From contig OW203770.1 of the NCBI GenBank assembly GCA_934045905.1, positions 1,178,001-1,242,000 on the forward strand: a stretch of 64,000 nt of DNA. The letters run 5' to 3'. The position numbers and the translations under genes were made by a program. This DNA comes from Leuctra nigra. Its lineage: Eukaryota; Arthropoda; Insecta; Plecoptera; Leuctridae. This document shows positions 11,975 to 22,970 of this stretch, one piece after another; the stretch's first letter is position 1; every line of letters begins with the position of its first letter. The notes under the pieces were generated by a model. The model was not told the DNA's origin. It was given only the letters and a program-made list of their open reading frames with translations, and made no database searches.

Positions 11975-12460
11975 GGAGGGATGAGTGATATAATCACGGT
12001 CTTCTGGGAATTTCTACAAATTTGCAAAGAATTTTGAATTTCTAGAAGGCCGTTTTACTATTACTTTTACATGTAAAACTGCACTTTTCTAATGGAAAAA
12101 TGGAAAAATAATGCATTAAAACCTTCATAGCTCGGTAAAACGTCCACTAAGGTACCTATAGGTACATTTAAAAATGTAATAATAAAATATTGCATCTGAT
12201 ACACGCTATAGTAGTTTTTCAAAAAGTTCTATAGGTGGGAAAGCAGCCAAATACGCTTTTAAAAATATCATCATGACTTTTTCCGTATGGTCGCAATGTT
12301 AAAATGAGAAAGAAACTGTAACTTTGAAGCGATATATCTCGAAAATTAGTTCACGTTGACCACTTTTTCTCACCATATTATTATGTAGAACATAAAATCT
12401 ATTTATTTGCAAAATTTGAACGATTTCTATACATAAGTGAAATTCGGAGATCCCTCCTAA
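11971..12460. mobile_element. MITE family K, copy 1
   Basis: Ends TTAAGGAGGGAT and ATCCCTCCTAA. It abuts family L with one shared TTAA (11971-11974). A second copy, carrying two nested insertions, lies at 59879-61668 in the Pgpep1 intron. Confidence 0.75.
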
Positions 12461-14085
12461 ACATTAATTAGAACTTATAATATAGAAGTGTAGGATACAT
12501 TGTGTTCTGACAGCTATTACATCAGTAAAGTGAAGGATATAATAACAGTAAATATCTTTGCTCTATTTCGAATTAAATGATCGCACATCTTTACTCAAAA
12601 CTCTTTTCACGACTCCCAATTGACCAATGTAGGTGGGCGTTGCCTTTTGAAAGACAAAAGTATTACCATGGTAACTCCAGGGTTGTTAGAAAAAACAATT
12701 TTTCATTCAAACAAATGAAATTTAGAAAGATCAAAGAAATAGCTCACACGTGTTTAATCTAGTTTAATTTATCACTTGAAATAGTACAATATATTAAAAT
12801 CATATAAATCATGTTTGATGATTTGCTGGACAATTATTACAGATGCTACAACGAAACAAATTATATTTTGCCAGGTATGTTGCCAAAGCGTTTTACTTTT
12901 TAATGGCGTCTGTCACTGGATAGTTTCGTCAACTTAAAAAGACTCTTCCTCTCTTATGAGAAGTTAATTAAGACTGAACAATATTCAAGTAGATAGCTTA
13001 AAGCTATTATTAACATATTAATATTAACATATTAGCTATTAATATTATAGCTATTATTAACGGCAATTTGTTGATTGTAAAACTGTTAAATTCTGTACGA
13101 ATTCAACATTATTCTAATAATATCATGTGTTCAATTTGTTGTGTATACAAGCTCTTTGGTTGTGACCAAACATTGACTTTTGTTTTATGACGTCGTAGTT
13201 TGGTCAGATCTACATTGGTCAATTCCGTCGCAAGTCTTCGTAAAAGACATTTGACTCTGAATTTGTTAAAACTGGAATGTACAATTATTTTGTCTCTTAT
13301 TTACGAAGTCTGCCAGAATATTAGCGAGGCGCCACTTACTCCCGTCACCTGGAGAGCGAGTATCTTGTAGTGTTGTTATAGAACACTTTCCAATGCGCAT
13401 GACCAAGCACGGCACCTCCACCAATACTCAAGTGATGCGCTAACATTGCCTGCAGTGGCGTAGCGTCAGATTGCGTAGGGCGTAGCCACCCCCTCCCACA
13501 CAGCAGGATATTTCTGTGGCTGGCTGGAATAACTGCTTAAGTACAAAAAATGCAAATATAAGATCTTTATATTATGTAAAATCTTTAAAAAAATTAAGAA
13601 ATCCAATGGTGAAGTCAGATGTGAAAAATTCTAATTAATAACAAATATAGATTGGCTTAAGTACAGCGTGTTTGTTACATTTGAAAATTATGTTCCTGGA
13701 AAAACTACCTAAGTGCAGTTAAGCCACAGTCATCCATGCCGTACAATACAAATTGTTATTTCTGTGGATGGAAAAACGACTTAAGTACTGCCTTACAAAT
13801 TGCTTTTTCAGTTGCAGGAAAAACGACCTAAGTACACTAATTAGGTAATTAACGGGATTTAATTAATTTTAAAAATCCTATATATTATATATATTATTAT
13901 ATTATATAATATTATATTATATTTGCTTACATTATTATAATAACTTTCTGACAATTTCAAATATATTTAATAGTATAGTTGCTACCATTCAAAATGTTGT
14001 CTTGGTGTCTACTGGAAAATCAGGTTTTTGTAGTTAAGCAGTTATTCCTGCCAGCCACAGATTTATAGGACCCATAGTTTTTAAA
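12461..14085. other. Intergenic, no gene seen
   Basis: AT-rich. Small tandem pattern AGCTATTATTAACATATTA at 12998-13070. From 13490 to 13840 a short motif like AAAAACGACTTAAGTAC recurs about four times at irregular spacing. TATATTA-rich tract at 13875-13925. No gene or complete element recognised. Confidence 0.45.
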
Positions 14086-14275
14086 TAGACCAATTCAGAA
14101 ATTATCTGGATGGCTCTGGATTCTAATGAATGTCACATGCAGTATGATTTTCCAAGTGTGTATTCATATTGTAACCCATTGTTGTAAAACACTTATAGAT
14201 ATATTATGGAAAACCAAACTGCATGTGAATTTATCTAGAAACCAGAGCCACCCAGATATTTTCTGAATTGGTCTA
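14086..14275. mobile_element. Foldback MITE family S, copy 1
   Basis: 190 bp with ends TAGACCAATTCAGAAA / TTTCTGAATTGGTCTA, and arms that match inward through CAGATAATTTC-like and ACATGCAGT segments. A second, heavily interrupted copy is at 15364-16635. Confidence 0.8.
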
Positions 14276-14799
14276 TTGCCTACAGTAAAAATCTTTAAAA
14301 TTCATCATTTTGTGTTTTTTTTTTTTTTTTTATCTAGTTTCGTGCTGTAGATTTTTGTGGAGGTAATAAGGTAAACTATTATAATCTCGGGTCTACTTTG
14401 GGTCTGGAGGAGGGCATACAGTGACACGCGTGTTCGGGCCGCGAACCCGTATTTTTTTGTATTTTACTTCATAGAAATTAGTAGATTTTAACGCAATTTA
14501 TACACAAATTTCGGTCGTTTGATTTTTTTTTTTTTAATTTCCACTATTTTTGTACTAGGTATTTATTACTACTACCGTCGATTATTGATATTTTTGATTT
14601 CATATTAAATCTGAATTTTCATGCACCCCTAAACCCGCCCCCCCCCCCCCCCCCCTCCCCCCACCCCTCATCCTCATGCTACTGCGGATGGCTGCAACAT
14701 TGAAGTTATATGCCAGTGCGAAAGAGATAAAGCATGTAATGTATCCACTTTTAAAGAGATTTGTATACAAGTCGATAGTCATTAGTAGACTTTCTTCAT
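14276..14799. other. Intergenic with homopolymer tracts
   Basis: T runs (14314-14330, 14525-14535) and a C run at 14637-14655. No gene seen. Confidence 0.45.
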
Positions 14800-15351
14800 T
14801 TAAGGGGGTTCCAGGGTTACGGCATAGGAATGAGAAATTGAGGTAATTCACACCAAAGATTAATGAAACCATATTACATACAACTAGCAAAAAATATTTG
14901 CCCCTTACGGTATCATATAATTAGATATTCTTGATTGAAGATCATCTTTTCTCCCATAAGATAACACAGGGAAACATGAAATCGTCCCGGAAAATTGGCC
15001 TTAAATTGCTCCTAAAACCGCAAGAGGAATGACAAATTATTGAAAATAGTCTCAAATTAAAGATAATAATTTTTAGAATAAGACTGCCGTTTGAAAATAT
15101 GGGGTCACGGGCCAAATAAGAAAGAAAATGTGTACAATGTGTGAAATTTACCATAAATCTGGCAACATTGCACTACAAATATGAATTATTTTGGGATAAT
15201 TTAATTGGAACTTCAATTAAAAACATATAATTGGAGCAAACGGTAAGTTATAATTGTTTTATGCTGTTGTTTGAGGTATTATTTCATCAGAGATTTGTAT
15301 GAATTACGGCGAATTCTAAGCACCTTGGCTGGAGCTGTAAGACCACTTTAA
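14800..15351. mobile_element. TTAA-ended family U, copy 1
   Basis: About 552 bp, over 90 percent identical by eye to 19116-19667. Left end TTAAGGGGGTTCC, right end GACCACTTTAA. The core also appears inside the hAT-like element at 8838-9567. The small open frame shared by the two copies reflects recent duplication and is not taken as a gene. Confidence 0.8.
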
Positions 15352-15986
15352 TATTAACGTAAATAGACCACTTCAGAAATTATCTGGATGGCTCTGGATT
15401 CTAGTGAATTTCTCTTGCAGTATGATATGAGGGCACTGGCCAAACTTTTCCCCGCTTGCATGGCGCTAGCATCGAGACAGGTCAAAACCAAGGTCCATCA
15501 AAACAACAACGCGCGAAAATTTTTTGACAGGCGTAAGAAGATGTACTTACTGTTTAGATATATCCATTTTTGCTCTAGTATTATAACATGTTTGAAAATA
15601 AGAAGATATTGCAATGTCTAAATCAAAATCCATGTAATAACGAGACGACACCCCCTCAGTTGTTTCATTGTTTCCATTTGCCGTGAGTCTTCAAGAGAGC
15701 CTTGGAAACAAAAACAAAATACTGACAGCTGTCATTACACGATCAAAATATCATTATTACACTTCAATATCTAATAATTATCCACTATTTTGGTAAATAA
15801 CCAAATATCAACATCAATTTGTAATTCTTATTCTCAATTCTTATGAAAATATGGTCTGTGTAGGAAGAAATCATTTGATTTAAAAGTGACCTCCCTCGAC
15901 GCTAGCGCCAAAAGTGATCGACCTGGGGGCTTACCTAATATCCATTTAGGCTTTGACTTCAGTGGTGGAATAGCATTGTTCTCCTA

Positions 15987-16096
15987 GGGCCTCATTCACA
16001 AAGCAGGTTTAGCTCGGATTAGCTCGTAGTCCCATATGAAATAACATTGGCCGCCCCCGGTAACACCGTCAAAAAGTTTTGTGAATGAGGCCCCTA
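15987..16096. mobile_element. Short MITE with CTAG flanks
   Basis: Ends CTAGGGCCTCATTCACAAA and TTTTGTGAATGAGGCCCCTAG are inverted repeats. About 110 bp, GC-richer centre. Confidence 0.75.
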
Positions 16097-16235
16097 GTCC
16101 AAGGCTAGTCCCGCAATGTTATTGATATAGCTATGACCGGAACTTCAAATAACCGGACTAGTGGTTTGTGATATTAACTATCTTTGCATCGCCCTATTGT
16201 TGTAAAACACTAGGAAAACCAAACTGCATGTGAAT

Positions 16236-16398
16236 AGCGTTAGTTCCAAATCTATAAATAGATTGACAACTCAAGTGTGCAGTGGAAAGTCGAACACACA
16301 TTTCTTTATTGATTGGCTATTTTTCATTTTTTAGCATCGCTTGTCCGACCTATTGAATATTGTTGCGTCACATAAGAGCTATAATCGTAACTAACGCT
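16236..16398. mobile_element. MITE with AGCGTTAGTT ends
   Basis: 163 bp; ends AGCGTTAGTT / AACTAACGCT. Inserted at an AT of MITE S copy 2. Comparison with the S copy at 14086 shows the empty site (GTGAATTTATCTAG). Confidence 0.8.
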
Positions 16399-16438
16399 AT
16401 ATATCTAGAAACCAGAGCCACCCAGATATTTTCTGAAT

Positions 16439-16626
16439 AGACAACATCATAAATTATCTAGTAAGCTCTGCTTTTCAAAAAATTTCATATTATGCAGTAC
16501 CGTGATCCAAGTATCTATTATGGTTTTTCAACAATGGATCATAACCATAATAGATACTTGGATCACGGTACTGCATATGAAAATTTTTGAAAAGCTGAGC
16601 TAACTAGATAATTTATGATGTTGTCT
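16439..16626. mobile_element. Near-perfect 188-bp foldback
   Basis: Palindrome with ends AGACAACATCATAAATTATC and its complement, matching inward through ACCGTGATCCAAGTATC to a loop near 16530-16545. It splits the last 15 bp of MITE S copy 2. Confidence 0.85.
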
Positions 16627-16701
16627 ATTGGTCTATTCCTCCCTTGCTCTTTTTACCTCAAGGTGACAATATACAGTGCAATGAGACTCACCAAGTTTTA
16701 G

Positions 16702-17130
16702 TTAAGGTGGTGCAAGCGCTCGGGCGTTTTAGAAAATTGAGAGAGAATAATTGTTTCAGTGGGTGTAACTTTGATAGGATGTTCACGTGATCAGTTTATT
16801 GTATATAAAGCACTTTTTAATAATAAAAAAAACGGTAAAAACCATGCAATTGTCGATACGATTGGAGACCAAACCCGTTAACCAATTGATCTCAAATTTT
16901 AATCATTATTAGATAAAATACAAACTTAGGGTTATCACTTGGCTCATTTTTACATTTTTTTTTAATTTCACACGCCACCCATTGAAACAAGAAAATACCT
17001 ATACAATTTTTCATTAAAATTTTTCAATTTTATACTATTCAATTTTTTTTCACACATCAAACCTTAGTTGGAGTTGTTTCGCCAGAGCCATATCTCGCCC
17101 ATTGTGCGATTTTTTTGGTCACCCAGTATT
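16702..17130. repeat. Truncated MITE A (copy 2) and family V fragment
   Basis: 16702-16990 starts TTAAGGTGGTGCAAGCGCTC and carries the family A motif AACTTAGGGTTATCACTTGG, in the opposite orientation to the copy at 419. From about 16990 to 17130 it is replaced by a family V end: TATCTCGCCCATTGTGCGAT, then TTTTTTGGTCACCCAGTA. Confidence 0.6.
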
Positions 17131-17552
17131 GATACTACTTATCCGAGAAAGGTTTGTTGATTACCAATCAGGGAATTAAGAATTAAACAATTTCAGTGCT
17201 CATTAGGTACTCGTGTAAAATATAAGAATTAGGAAATCGATTTGAATGAGTGCCCATTCAAAATCATTAATAATGCACTTCATTAAAATAATGAAGACAT
17301 CGAAAAATCATTCGTGCTGAAGAAATCCTTTCATGATATTAAAAATATGAATGTTTCTATAAAATGTAATCATCATTAGTGATGCAATATGCTGTTAGAT
17401 TTATTTGATTAAAATTGAAATCAAATGTTTTGCATTTGGCCAAGTGTTTTGTGTTTCTTTACTGAGGTACAGAAGTGAGCTGAAAGACGTGAAATCATCA
17501 GGAAACTACTTGTGGAATATCTAAACATCCTCCCGGGATATCTATCCGGACG
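17131..17552. other. 5' flank of gustatory receptor exon A1
   Basis: AT-rich, no element recognised. It should hold the promoter of the upstream receptor, but I see no convincing TATA box or initiator and do not place one. Confidence 0.35.
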
Positions 17553-18695
17553 ATGTGCACGTTGAATGTACCTGACGAGTCTCCCAGTGTCGGGCAACTC
17601 TGGACTCCAGGACGCACGATGTCCGCTACAGTGAATGTGCCTGACAACTCCGGGCAACTCCGGGCTCACTCGGCTTCTGTCGGGCATCTCCTAGCTCCGG
17701 CCGAGACCAGCCGAGGAAGCCCGATGTCGGCTACAGTGAATGTGCCTGACAACTCCGGCCATCTCCGTGCCCGTGTTAAGCGCGGATTCCTGGCGAAGTT
17801 GCTGCCACCTGTTGACGTGTTCGTCAGCGCCTTGCCGATGGTCCTCGTGTCCAAGTTGCTCGGCCTTGTCAGCTTCACGACCTGCCGCGTCGATGACAGA
17901 GTCAGGTTCAGAACGTCGCGGCTAGGATCTCTCTACAGCGTCGCCATAGCAACGACTATGGCTACAGCGGCGGGTTACGCGTTGAGAAAGCGGTTTAATA
18001 TACTTGAGCCATTGAAACAGAACTATTTGATATATGACTTCATTTATCAGATGTTCTTAATTCTCTTCCCAGCTGTAATCGCAATCTCCATCATCTTCAA
18101 CGGGCTCTGGAAAAGCAAGTTTCTCTCTTTATTCAATCGTTTGCACGAAGTCGATGTCCTGTTCACAAACATCGATGTCAAAGTACCACACGGAAGGAAT
18201 ACGTTTTTCGTGGTCTTTGCCGTATGTGTTTGTACTCTACCATGGCTATCTGAAATATTTAGTTATCAGCTAAATAAATTAACTCCCTATTTGTTAGAAA
18301 TATTTGCGGACAACTTTTACTATCCTTCCATTTTTATGAACATCTTCGAATGTCAGTTCATCTGCTGTGTCTTGGCACTTCGCCAACGCTTCCGCCTCCT
18401 CAACGTGCACCTCCGGTCCCAAGGTCGACACCTGGACGTCGCTCAGGTGCGAGCGTCGGCGTCGCTCCATGCGGCGCTCTGCGACGTCGCGACGCTGATT
18501 GATGACGTCTTCTCGGTGCCGCTCATTGCCATGTTCTTTTGGTACATCATACGTATTATTGTCGACACGAAGATATCAATAATATACGACTACTTGTATG
18601 AATTAGGAATGAATTGGATTGACACATTTCCTCTTATGATGGTACTTTGTCGATCATTTCTGGTGTGCTTAGGTTGTGACATCACTGTCAAAGAG
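17553..18695 (+). CDS. Gustatory receptor, long first exon A1 (7tm_7 family)
   Basis: Chemoreceptor of the insect gustatory family: a multi-pass plasma-membrane ligand-gated channel subunit in sensory neurons. The 381 codons hold about seven hydrophobic segments. From VKRGFLAKLLPPVDV (residue 75) the sequence is clearly homologous to the exon at 42556: SKLLGLVSFT, DDRVRFRTSRLGSLYS, a family-typical IFECQFICCVLALRQRFRLLN, and a C-terminal CLGCDITVKE. It ends in phase 0 at AAAGAG before GTAAGA. The start is uncertain. The first ATG gives an N-terminus with the block MSATVNVPDNSG twice (residues 23-34 and 58-69); Met23 or Met58 could also be used. It pairs with the 23-codon exon at 21537. The conserved last exons (the F-S-A-x-G-F-F region) were not found between 21605 and 42556, so it either splices to those at 48577 and 52149 or is a 3'-truncated copy. 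Confidence 0.85.
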
Positions 18696-18948
18696 GTAAG
18701 ATCATCTTAGAAGTTGGATTCGTTATTGTATCATTATTCATAAAATCTTTTTTTATTGTTACATTTTACTCGTAACAAATGAAATATAAAAAATGTATTA
18801 ATGATACAAAACAAAATAGGGCAGACAAAAAAGCAAAATGTGCTTTATTTTGTTTTGTTTATTTGTAACCTTTGACCCTTTTCCGAGGAAATTGGTACAT
18901 TCATGTTATATATTCTATGACACTCTTATTTTAGTTATAATTTAATGC

Positions 18949-19119
18949 TAAAGGTACGTTTACAGCTCGGCGTTCGACGCTCGGCGCAAGCGCTTAAAGA
19001 TGAACATGGTTTATCTTTGACCTTGAACGCCAGCGCTCGGCGTTGGCCAATCAGGAGGCCCAACGGCGAGCGCTGAGCGCCGAACGTCGAACGAACGCCG
19101 AGCTGTAAACGTACCTTAA
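18949..19119. mobile_element. GC-rich foldback MITE Y in receptor intron
   Basis: Ends AAGGTACGTTTACAGCTCGG and CCGAGCTGTAAACGTACCTT are exact inverted repeats. The interior is rich in CGCTCGGCGTT-type sequence. Flanked by TAA on both sides, as in PIF/Harbinger MITEs. It overlaps the TTAA that starts family U copy 2. Confidence 0.8.
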
Positions 19120-19667
19120 AGTGGTTCCATCGTTTCGGCATAGGAATGAGAATTTGCTGTAATTCACACCAAAGATTAATGAAACCATATTACATACAAC
19201 TAGCAAAAAATATTTGCCCCTTACGGTATCATTAAATTAGATATTCTCGATTGAAGATCATCTTTTCCCCCATAAGATAACACAGGGAGACATGAAATCG
19301 TCTCGGAAAATTGGCCTTAAATTGCTCCTAAAACCGCAAGAGGAATGACAAATTATTGAAAATAGTCTCAAATTAAAGATAATAATTTTAAGAATAAGAC
19401 TGCCGTTTGAAAATATGGGGTCACGGGCCAAATAAGAAAGAAACTGTGTATAATGTGTGAAATTTACCATAAATCTGGCAACATTGCACTACAAATATGA
19501 ATTATTTTGGGATAGTTTAATTGGAACTTCAATTAAAAACATATAATTGGAGCGTAAGGTAAGATATAATTGTTTTATGCTGTTGTTTGAGGTATTATTT
19601 CATCAGAGATTTGTATGAATTACGGCGAATTCTAAGCACCTTGGCTGGAGCAGTGGGACCACTTTAA
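19116..19667. mobile_element. TTAA-ended family U, copy 2
   Basis: Ends TTAAAGTGGTTCC / GGGACCACTTTAA. Nearly identical to 14800-15351, which implies recent activity. Lies in the intron after receptor exon A1. Confidence 0.85.
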
Positions 19668-20159
19668 GGAATTATAATCGATTTCGGATTTAATATTCAA
19701 TAGAATACTGAATATGACAGCGTAGGTGACAGTCGCCATAGAGTAAAAATTAAATATATTACAATAAATTTACAGCTGAAAATAAATTACAGAATATTAT
19801 ACAAATTATAATGATACAGTGATTACACTTGGTTTATTCATAGCTACAACTGAAAAAGAGACATATTTTAGGTGAAATCTTTTTCGGCGAATTCGTCAAT
19901 CGAATATTTATTCGATATTCATACCATATTTATTTGTATAAATCTGCGGGTATAATGAATAAAATAAATAAATGAATAAAAGCTATTATTCAGGAGGTAT
20001 TTTTAAATTTTTTTGCTATAAACCGTAAGTGGTCACTTGACTCATCGTGACGCAGTGGTCGCTCCAAACGCAAAAAAAATACTTTTTATAATTCTCTAAT
20101 GCTCTTTTTAGTGCGTCCTTTAATATATATTTGACGTGCTAATTTTTTTTAAATGGTCA
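19668..20159. other. Receptor intron, no feature seen
   Basis: AT-rich, with a short AATAAATAAATG run near 19955-19980. No gene or complete element recognised. Confidence 0.4.
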
Positions 20160-20167
20160 CTCATAAG

Positions 20168-20636
20168 CAGTGTTGGGTAAGTTCCTTTTGAAAAGGAACT
20201 AGTTCCAGTTCCAGTAGTTCCTTCAATAATGAAAGGAACTATTCCGTTCCTAGTTCCTTTATAAAAGGAACTTAGTGCCTTTTAGTTCCTTTTTAAAGAA
20301 GGGTGTCATTTTAATGTCATTTTAATTGGAACATTAAAAATTGCAATCTGCAAATTAAAATTGAAAAATAAAAATTGAATCTCTGTATCTCAGCAGATTC
20401 GAAATGATTATAAGAGAGATAAGAAGATTCGGTATGAGTTATTTTTAGATGCCAAATTTTTCGGAGTACAGCCAAGTTAGTACAGCCAAGTTTAAAAAAA
20501 AGGAACTTTGCAAAAATCGTTACAGTTCCACAAAAAAAGGATCTAAACCGTTCCATAGTTCCTCCCTAGAAAAAAGGAACTAAGACGTTTAGTTCCTAGG
20601 AACGGAACTATTTCGTTCCGTTCCTACCCAACACTG
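20168..20636. mobile_element. hAT-like MITE, TSD CTCATAAG
   Basis: Ends CAGTGTTGGGTAAGTTCC / TTCCTACCCAACACTG with the exact 8-bp duplication CTCATAAG (20160-20167 and 20637-20644). Both subterminal regions are packed with the motif AAAGGAACTA and its complement TAGTTCCTTT. 469 bp, non-coding. Confidence 0.93.
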
Positions 20637-20693
20637 CTCATAAGGTATCAAGATTCAAATAAACTAAATACCAACTGCAATATGAAGAGATAT

Positions 20694-20765
20694 TCCTCGA
20701 GTGGGATTCGAACCCACGACCTTCAGATATCCAGTCAGATGCTCTACAAACTGAGCTACCAAGGC
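20694..20765 (-). tRNA. tRNA-like sequence, probably pseudogene or SINE head
   Basis: 72 nt on the minus strand with A box TAGCTCAGTTTGTAGAGC and B box GGTTCGAATCC. The D arm (GCTC/GAGC) and T arm (GTGGG/CCCAC) pair perfectly. The acceptor stem pairs six of seven (first pair G-A), and the anticodon stem has one T-T mismatch. The loop CTGGATA would read GGA, yet there is no long variable arm as tRNA-Ser needs. I therefore read it as a tRNA pseudogene or the promoter head of a SINE. Confidence 0.45.
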
Positions 20766-21536
20766 AGTTCATATTTCAGCGGCTGTTTCAATATAAAATA
20801 TATTAAACACTATACTACAATAATATATTATATCATATTAATATAGAGTTGAATTTTTAAGGGTATTCGAGTGGTATCATGTGACTTCACATATAAAACA
20901 CGAAATTGGCAAAACTATTGCACATAAGAGGAAGATCATGTATTTTCCTCATTCCATAAAATAATAATTCTACAACCCACATGACCTTTTTCACCTCCAA
21001 TATTTTGGTCCCGGATTTTTTTTGATGAAATATTGCTGATGCATTGAAACATCGCCAGCGACCGCAATTATCACTCTATACAGACTTGCATGTGGGCTCG
21101 TTGTCTTCGTTGTGAGATTTCAAACCTGGTCACATGCACCAAGAAATGTGGGTTTTCTAGTCGAAAAATCCGGATCTTCAGACTTGTAGTTTTAGAAATA
21201 TTGCAATAAATATACCAAAAAAGAACTTGAGTACGTAGTACGTTCCCTACGTATATATTATGATTATTCATGCCAAGTTTCAGCTTGTTGAACGGTTATT
21301 CAGTTTCGATATTTTCTGTGAATCGTCTTTAACCACAGTATAAATCGTCCTGGATATTTTTTTACTACAAAATGAGTTGATTTCGCAAAAAATCGGTCTC
21401 AGCTGACATCTTCTTACAATATTTACCCTGAAATAAAAAAGCAATTCACCCCCCCCCCCTTAATTAAATATAATTTACTCTATTGGTTATGATTTTTGTA
21501 AGTGGTTAACAATGATGATAGTTTAACGTGTTCTAG
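20766..21536. other. Receptor intron, no element recognised
   Basis: AT-rich, with a C run at 21451-21460. No repeat ends or coding signal seen up to the acceptor at 21535-21536. Confidence 0.4.
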
Positions 21537-21605
21537 GGCATGAATACTGCTGTGGTGGTAAAGATGATAGCTGAGAATATGCCGAACAATTCTGTCAAAG
21601 AGGAG
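21537..21605 (+). CDS. Gustatory receptor small exon A2 (23 codons)
   Basis: Follows an acceptor TTCTAG and precedes GAG|GTAAAT. It encodes GMNTAVVVKMIAENMPNNS then VKEE, 23 codons, phase 0 at both ends. The matching exon of the downstream receptor (47991-48059) is also exactly 69 nt and phase 0 and ends RKE. This is the helical exon after TM6 in receptor genes of this family. Its position 2.8 kb after A1 and the identical size make it the natural second exon of A1. Confidence 0.75.
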
Positions 21606-21625
21606 GTAAATTTTACATTCTAATT

Positions 21626-21957
21626 AATTTTTTACTCGATTTCTTAGTTTATTTATTTATTTATTTGCGGTGTATTCCTTCCTACATACTCATATTAATA
21701 GTTGTGAAAACATTTTTAATTAATTATGCACAATGATCCAACATTGTCTCAAATTACATATATTATATGCAATTTATGTAATTACATATATTATGATACC
21801 ATTATATATAACATATTTATGTTATATATGTGATTTAAGATAGTGTTGGATTATTGTGCATAATTAATTCATGTTTTTATATGAGTAGGTAGGTATATAA
21901 GGAATACAGTTACACCACAAATAAATAAATAAATAAACTAAGAAATCGAGTAAAAAC
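21626..21957. mobile_element. Foldback element next to exon A2
   Basis: Palindrome with arms starting ACTCGATTTCTTAGTTTATT and ending in the complement AATAAACTAAGAAATCGAGT. The centre is TA-rich (about 21790-21800). It begins 20 bp after exon A2. Confidence 0.8.
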
Positions 21958-22137
21958 TATGATAACTATGAAACTGACTTGCCCGGCGTTGCTCGTGCTG
22001 GTAGGGAGTGGTTCATAAAAGCAGAAAATTCTGGAGATAGTTTTACCATGGTTTTACTCTTGACAATAATATGCTGACGGCGCTCTCGCAATGAGGTTGC
22101 GTAATATTGGCGCCAGGTTTCCAATAAGTTGTATCTA

Positions 22138-22712
22138 TACACTAAGAAAAATAAAACTGGAAAATTACGGCAAAAGCGTCGGCAGCAACCTGCCAAGGCT
22201 TTTATTGCGGTGCCGTGATTTCCCAGCATGCCAGTACCGTATTTCTACGATACCGATGCCGTAAAAGTACAGTAGGTGCCGTATTTTCCCGGCATGATAT
22301 TGCCGTATTTCTGCGATGCTGGTGAGATATTATGTAATCGTTAAATGTATAAATTCAAAAAATAAAAATATGACAAAAAAGTTTCGCCGTGTTTGGGATT
22401 TGAACCGGGTTATGTTGGGTTAGAAGACACTTGCCTTTAGTATCTGAGCTAATCAGACAGTTAGAATTTGTAGCATCTGTTTAGGTATATGAAAGAGGAA
22501 GAACGGAATGCTGGAATTTTCCAACATGCTAATGATTTCATGATATTTACGGCACATCTTGTGAATTTACGGCACCGTGCCGTAAATTTGCTGGAATTTT
22601 CCAACACGCCTCTGATTTCATAATTTTAACGGCACTTTTGTGAATGTACGGTTCTTCAGTGCCGTAAATTCGAAAATATTGTTGGAAATTTACAGTTATT
22701 TTTGTCAGTGTA
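22138..22712. mobile_element. MITE with TACACT ends
   Basis: Ends TACACTAAGAAAAATAAAAC and GTTATTTTTGTCAGTGTA are imperfect inverted repeats (18 to 20 bp). The interior repeats TTACGGCACxxTGTGAATTTA-type units and their complements. It encloses the tRNA-like piece at 22390. Confidence 0.65.
22390..22460 (-). repeat. tRNA-derived SINE-like fragment
   Basis: The minus strand shows an A-box-like TTAGCTCAGATAC and a B box GGTTCAAATCC at tRNA spacing, but the anticodon and acceptor stems are poor. Read as a decayed tRNA-derived sequence. Confidence 0.4.
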
Positions 22713-22718
22713 GCCTAT

Positions 22719-22970
22719 ACCCTATTTACACTGAGAATTCGATCATGATCCAGTTCAATTACAATCGAAATCAAAATGGAGGCAAGATTCAAGTTAAACT
22801 TTATAATGCTTGTTACATGCAATTAGAGCATGCATTTGTAAGTTTTCGTTTTTAAAATTCATGATTCTTTTGTTTGACCTTGAGTTCGATCATGATTCAG
22901 ATTTCGATTGCGTTCTTACAACTCAATCGAGATTTTGGATCATGATCGAATCCTCAGTGTGAACAGGGTA
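22719..22970. mobile_element. MITE T, TA-flanked
   Basis: Ends ACCCTATTTACACTGAG and CTCAGTGTGAACAGGGT, followed inward by AATTCGATCATGATCC and its complement. TA on both sides, as in Tc1/mariner-type MITEs. About 252 bp. Confidence 0.8.

Larger units (their letters stand above)
15364..16635. mobile_element. MITE family S, copy 2, with nested insertions
   Basis: The S sequence is recognisable at 15364-15426, about 16194-16235, 16399-16438 and 16629-16635. The gaps are filled by an unclassified piece of about 770 bp (15427-16193, itself holding a 110-bp MITE), a 163-bp MITE (16236-16398) and a 188-bp foldback (16439-16626). Confidence 0.75.

Noticed and set aside
17740..17925. Alternative frames inside receptor exon A1
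   Set aside because: Shadow frames of a GC-rich coding stretch; only the frame giving VKRGFLAKLLPP matches the second receptor.
14942..19470. A 70-aa open frame nearly identical at 14942-15154 and 19258-19470 (minus)
   Set aside because: It lies in two recent copies of family U; conservation reflects copy age. No domain and no splice context.
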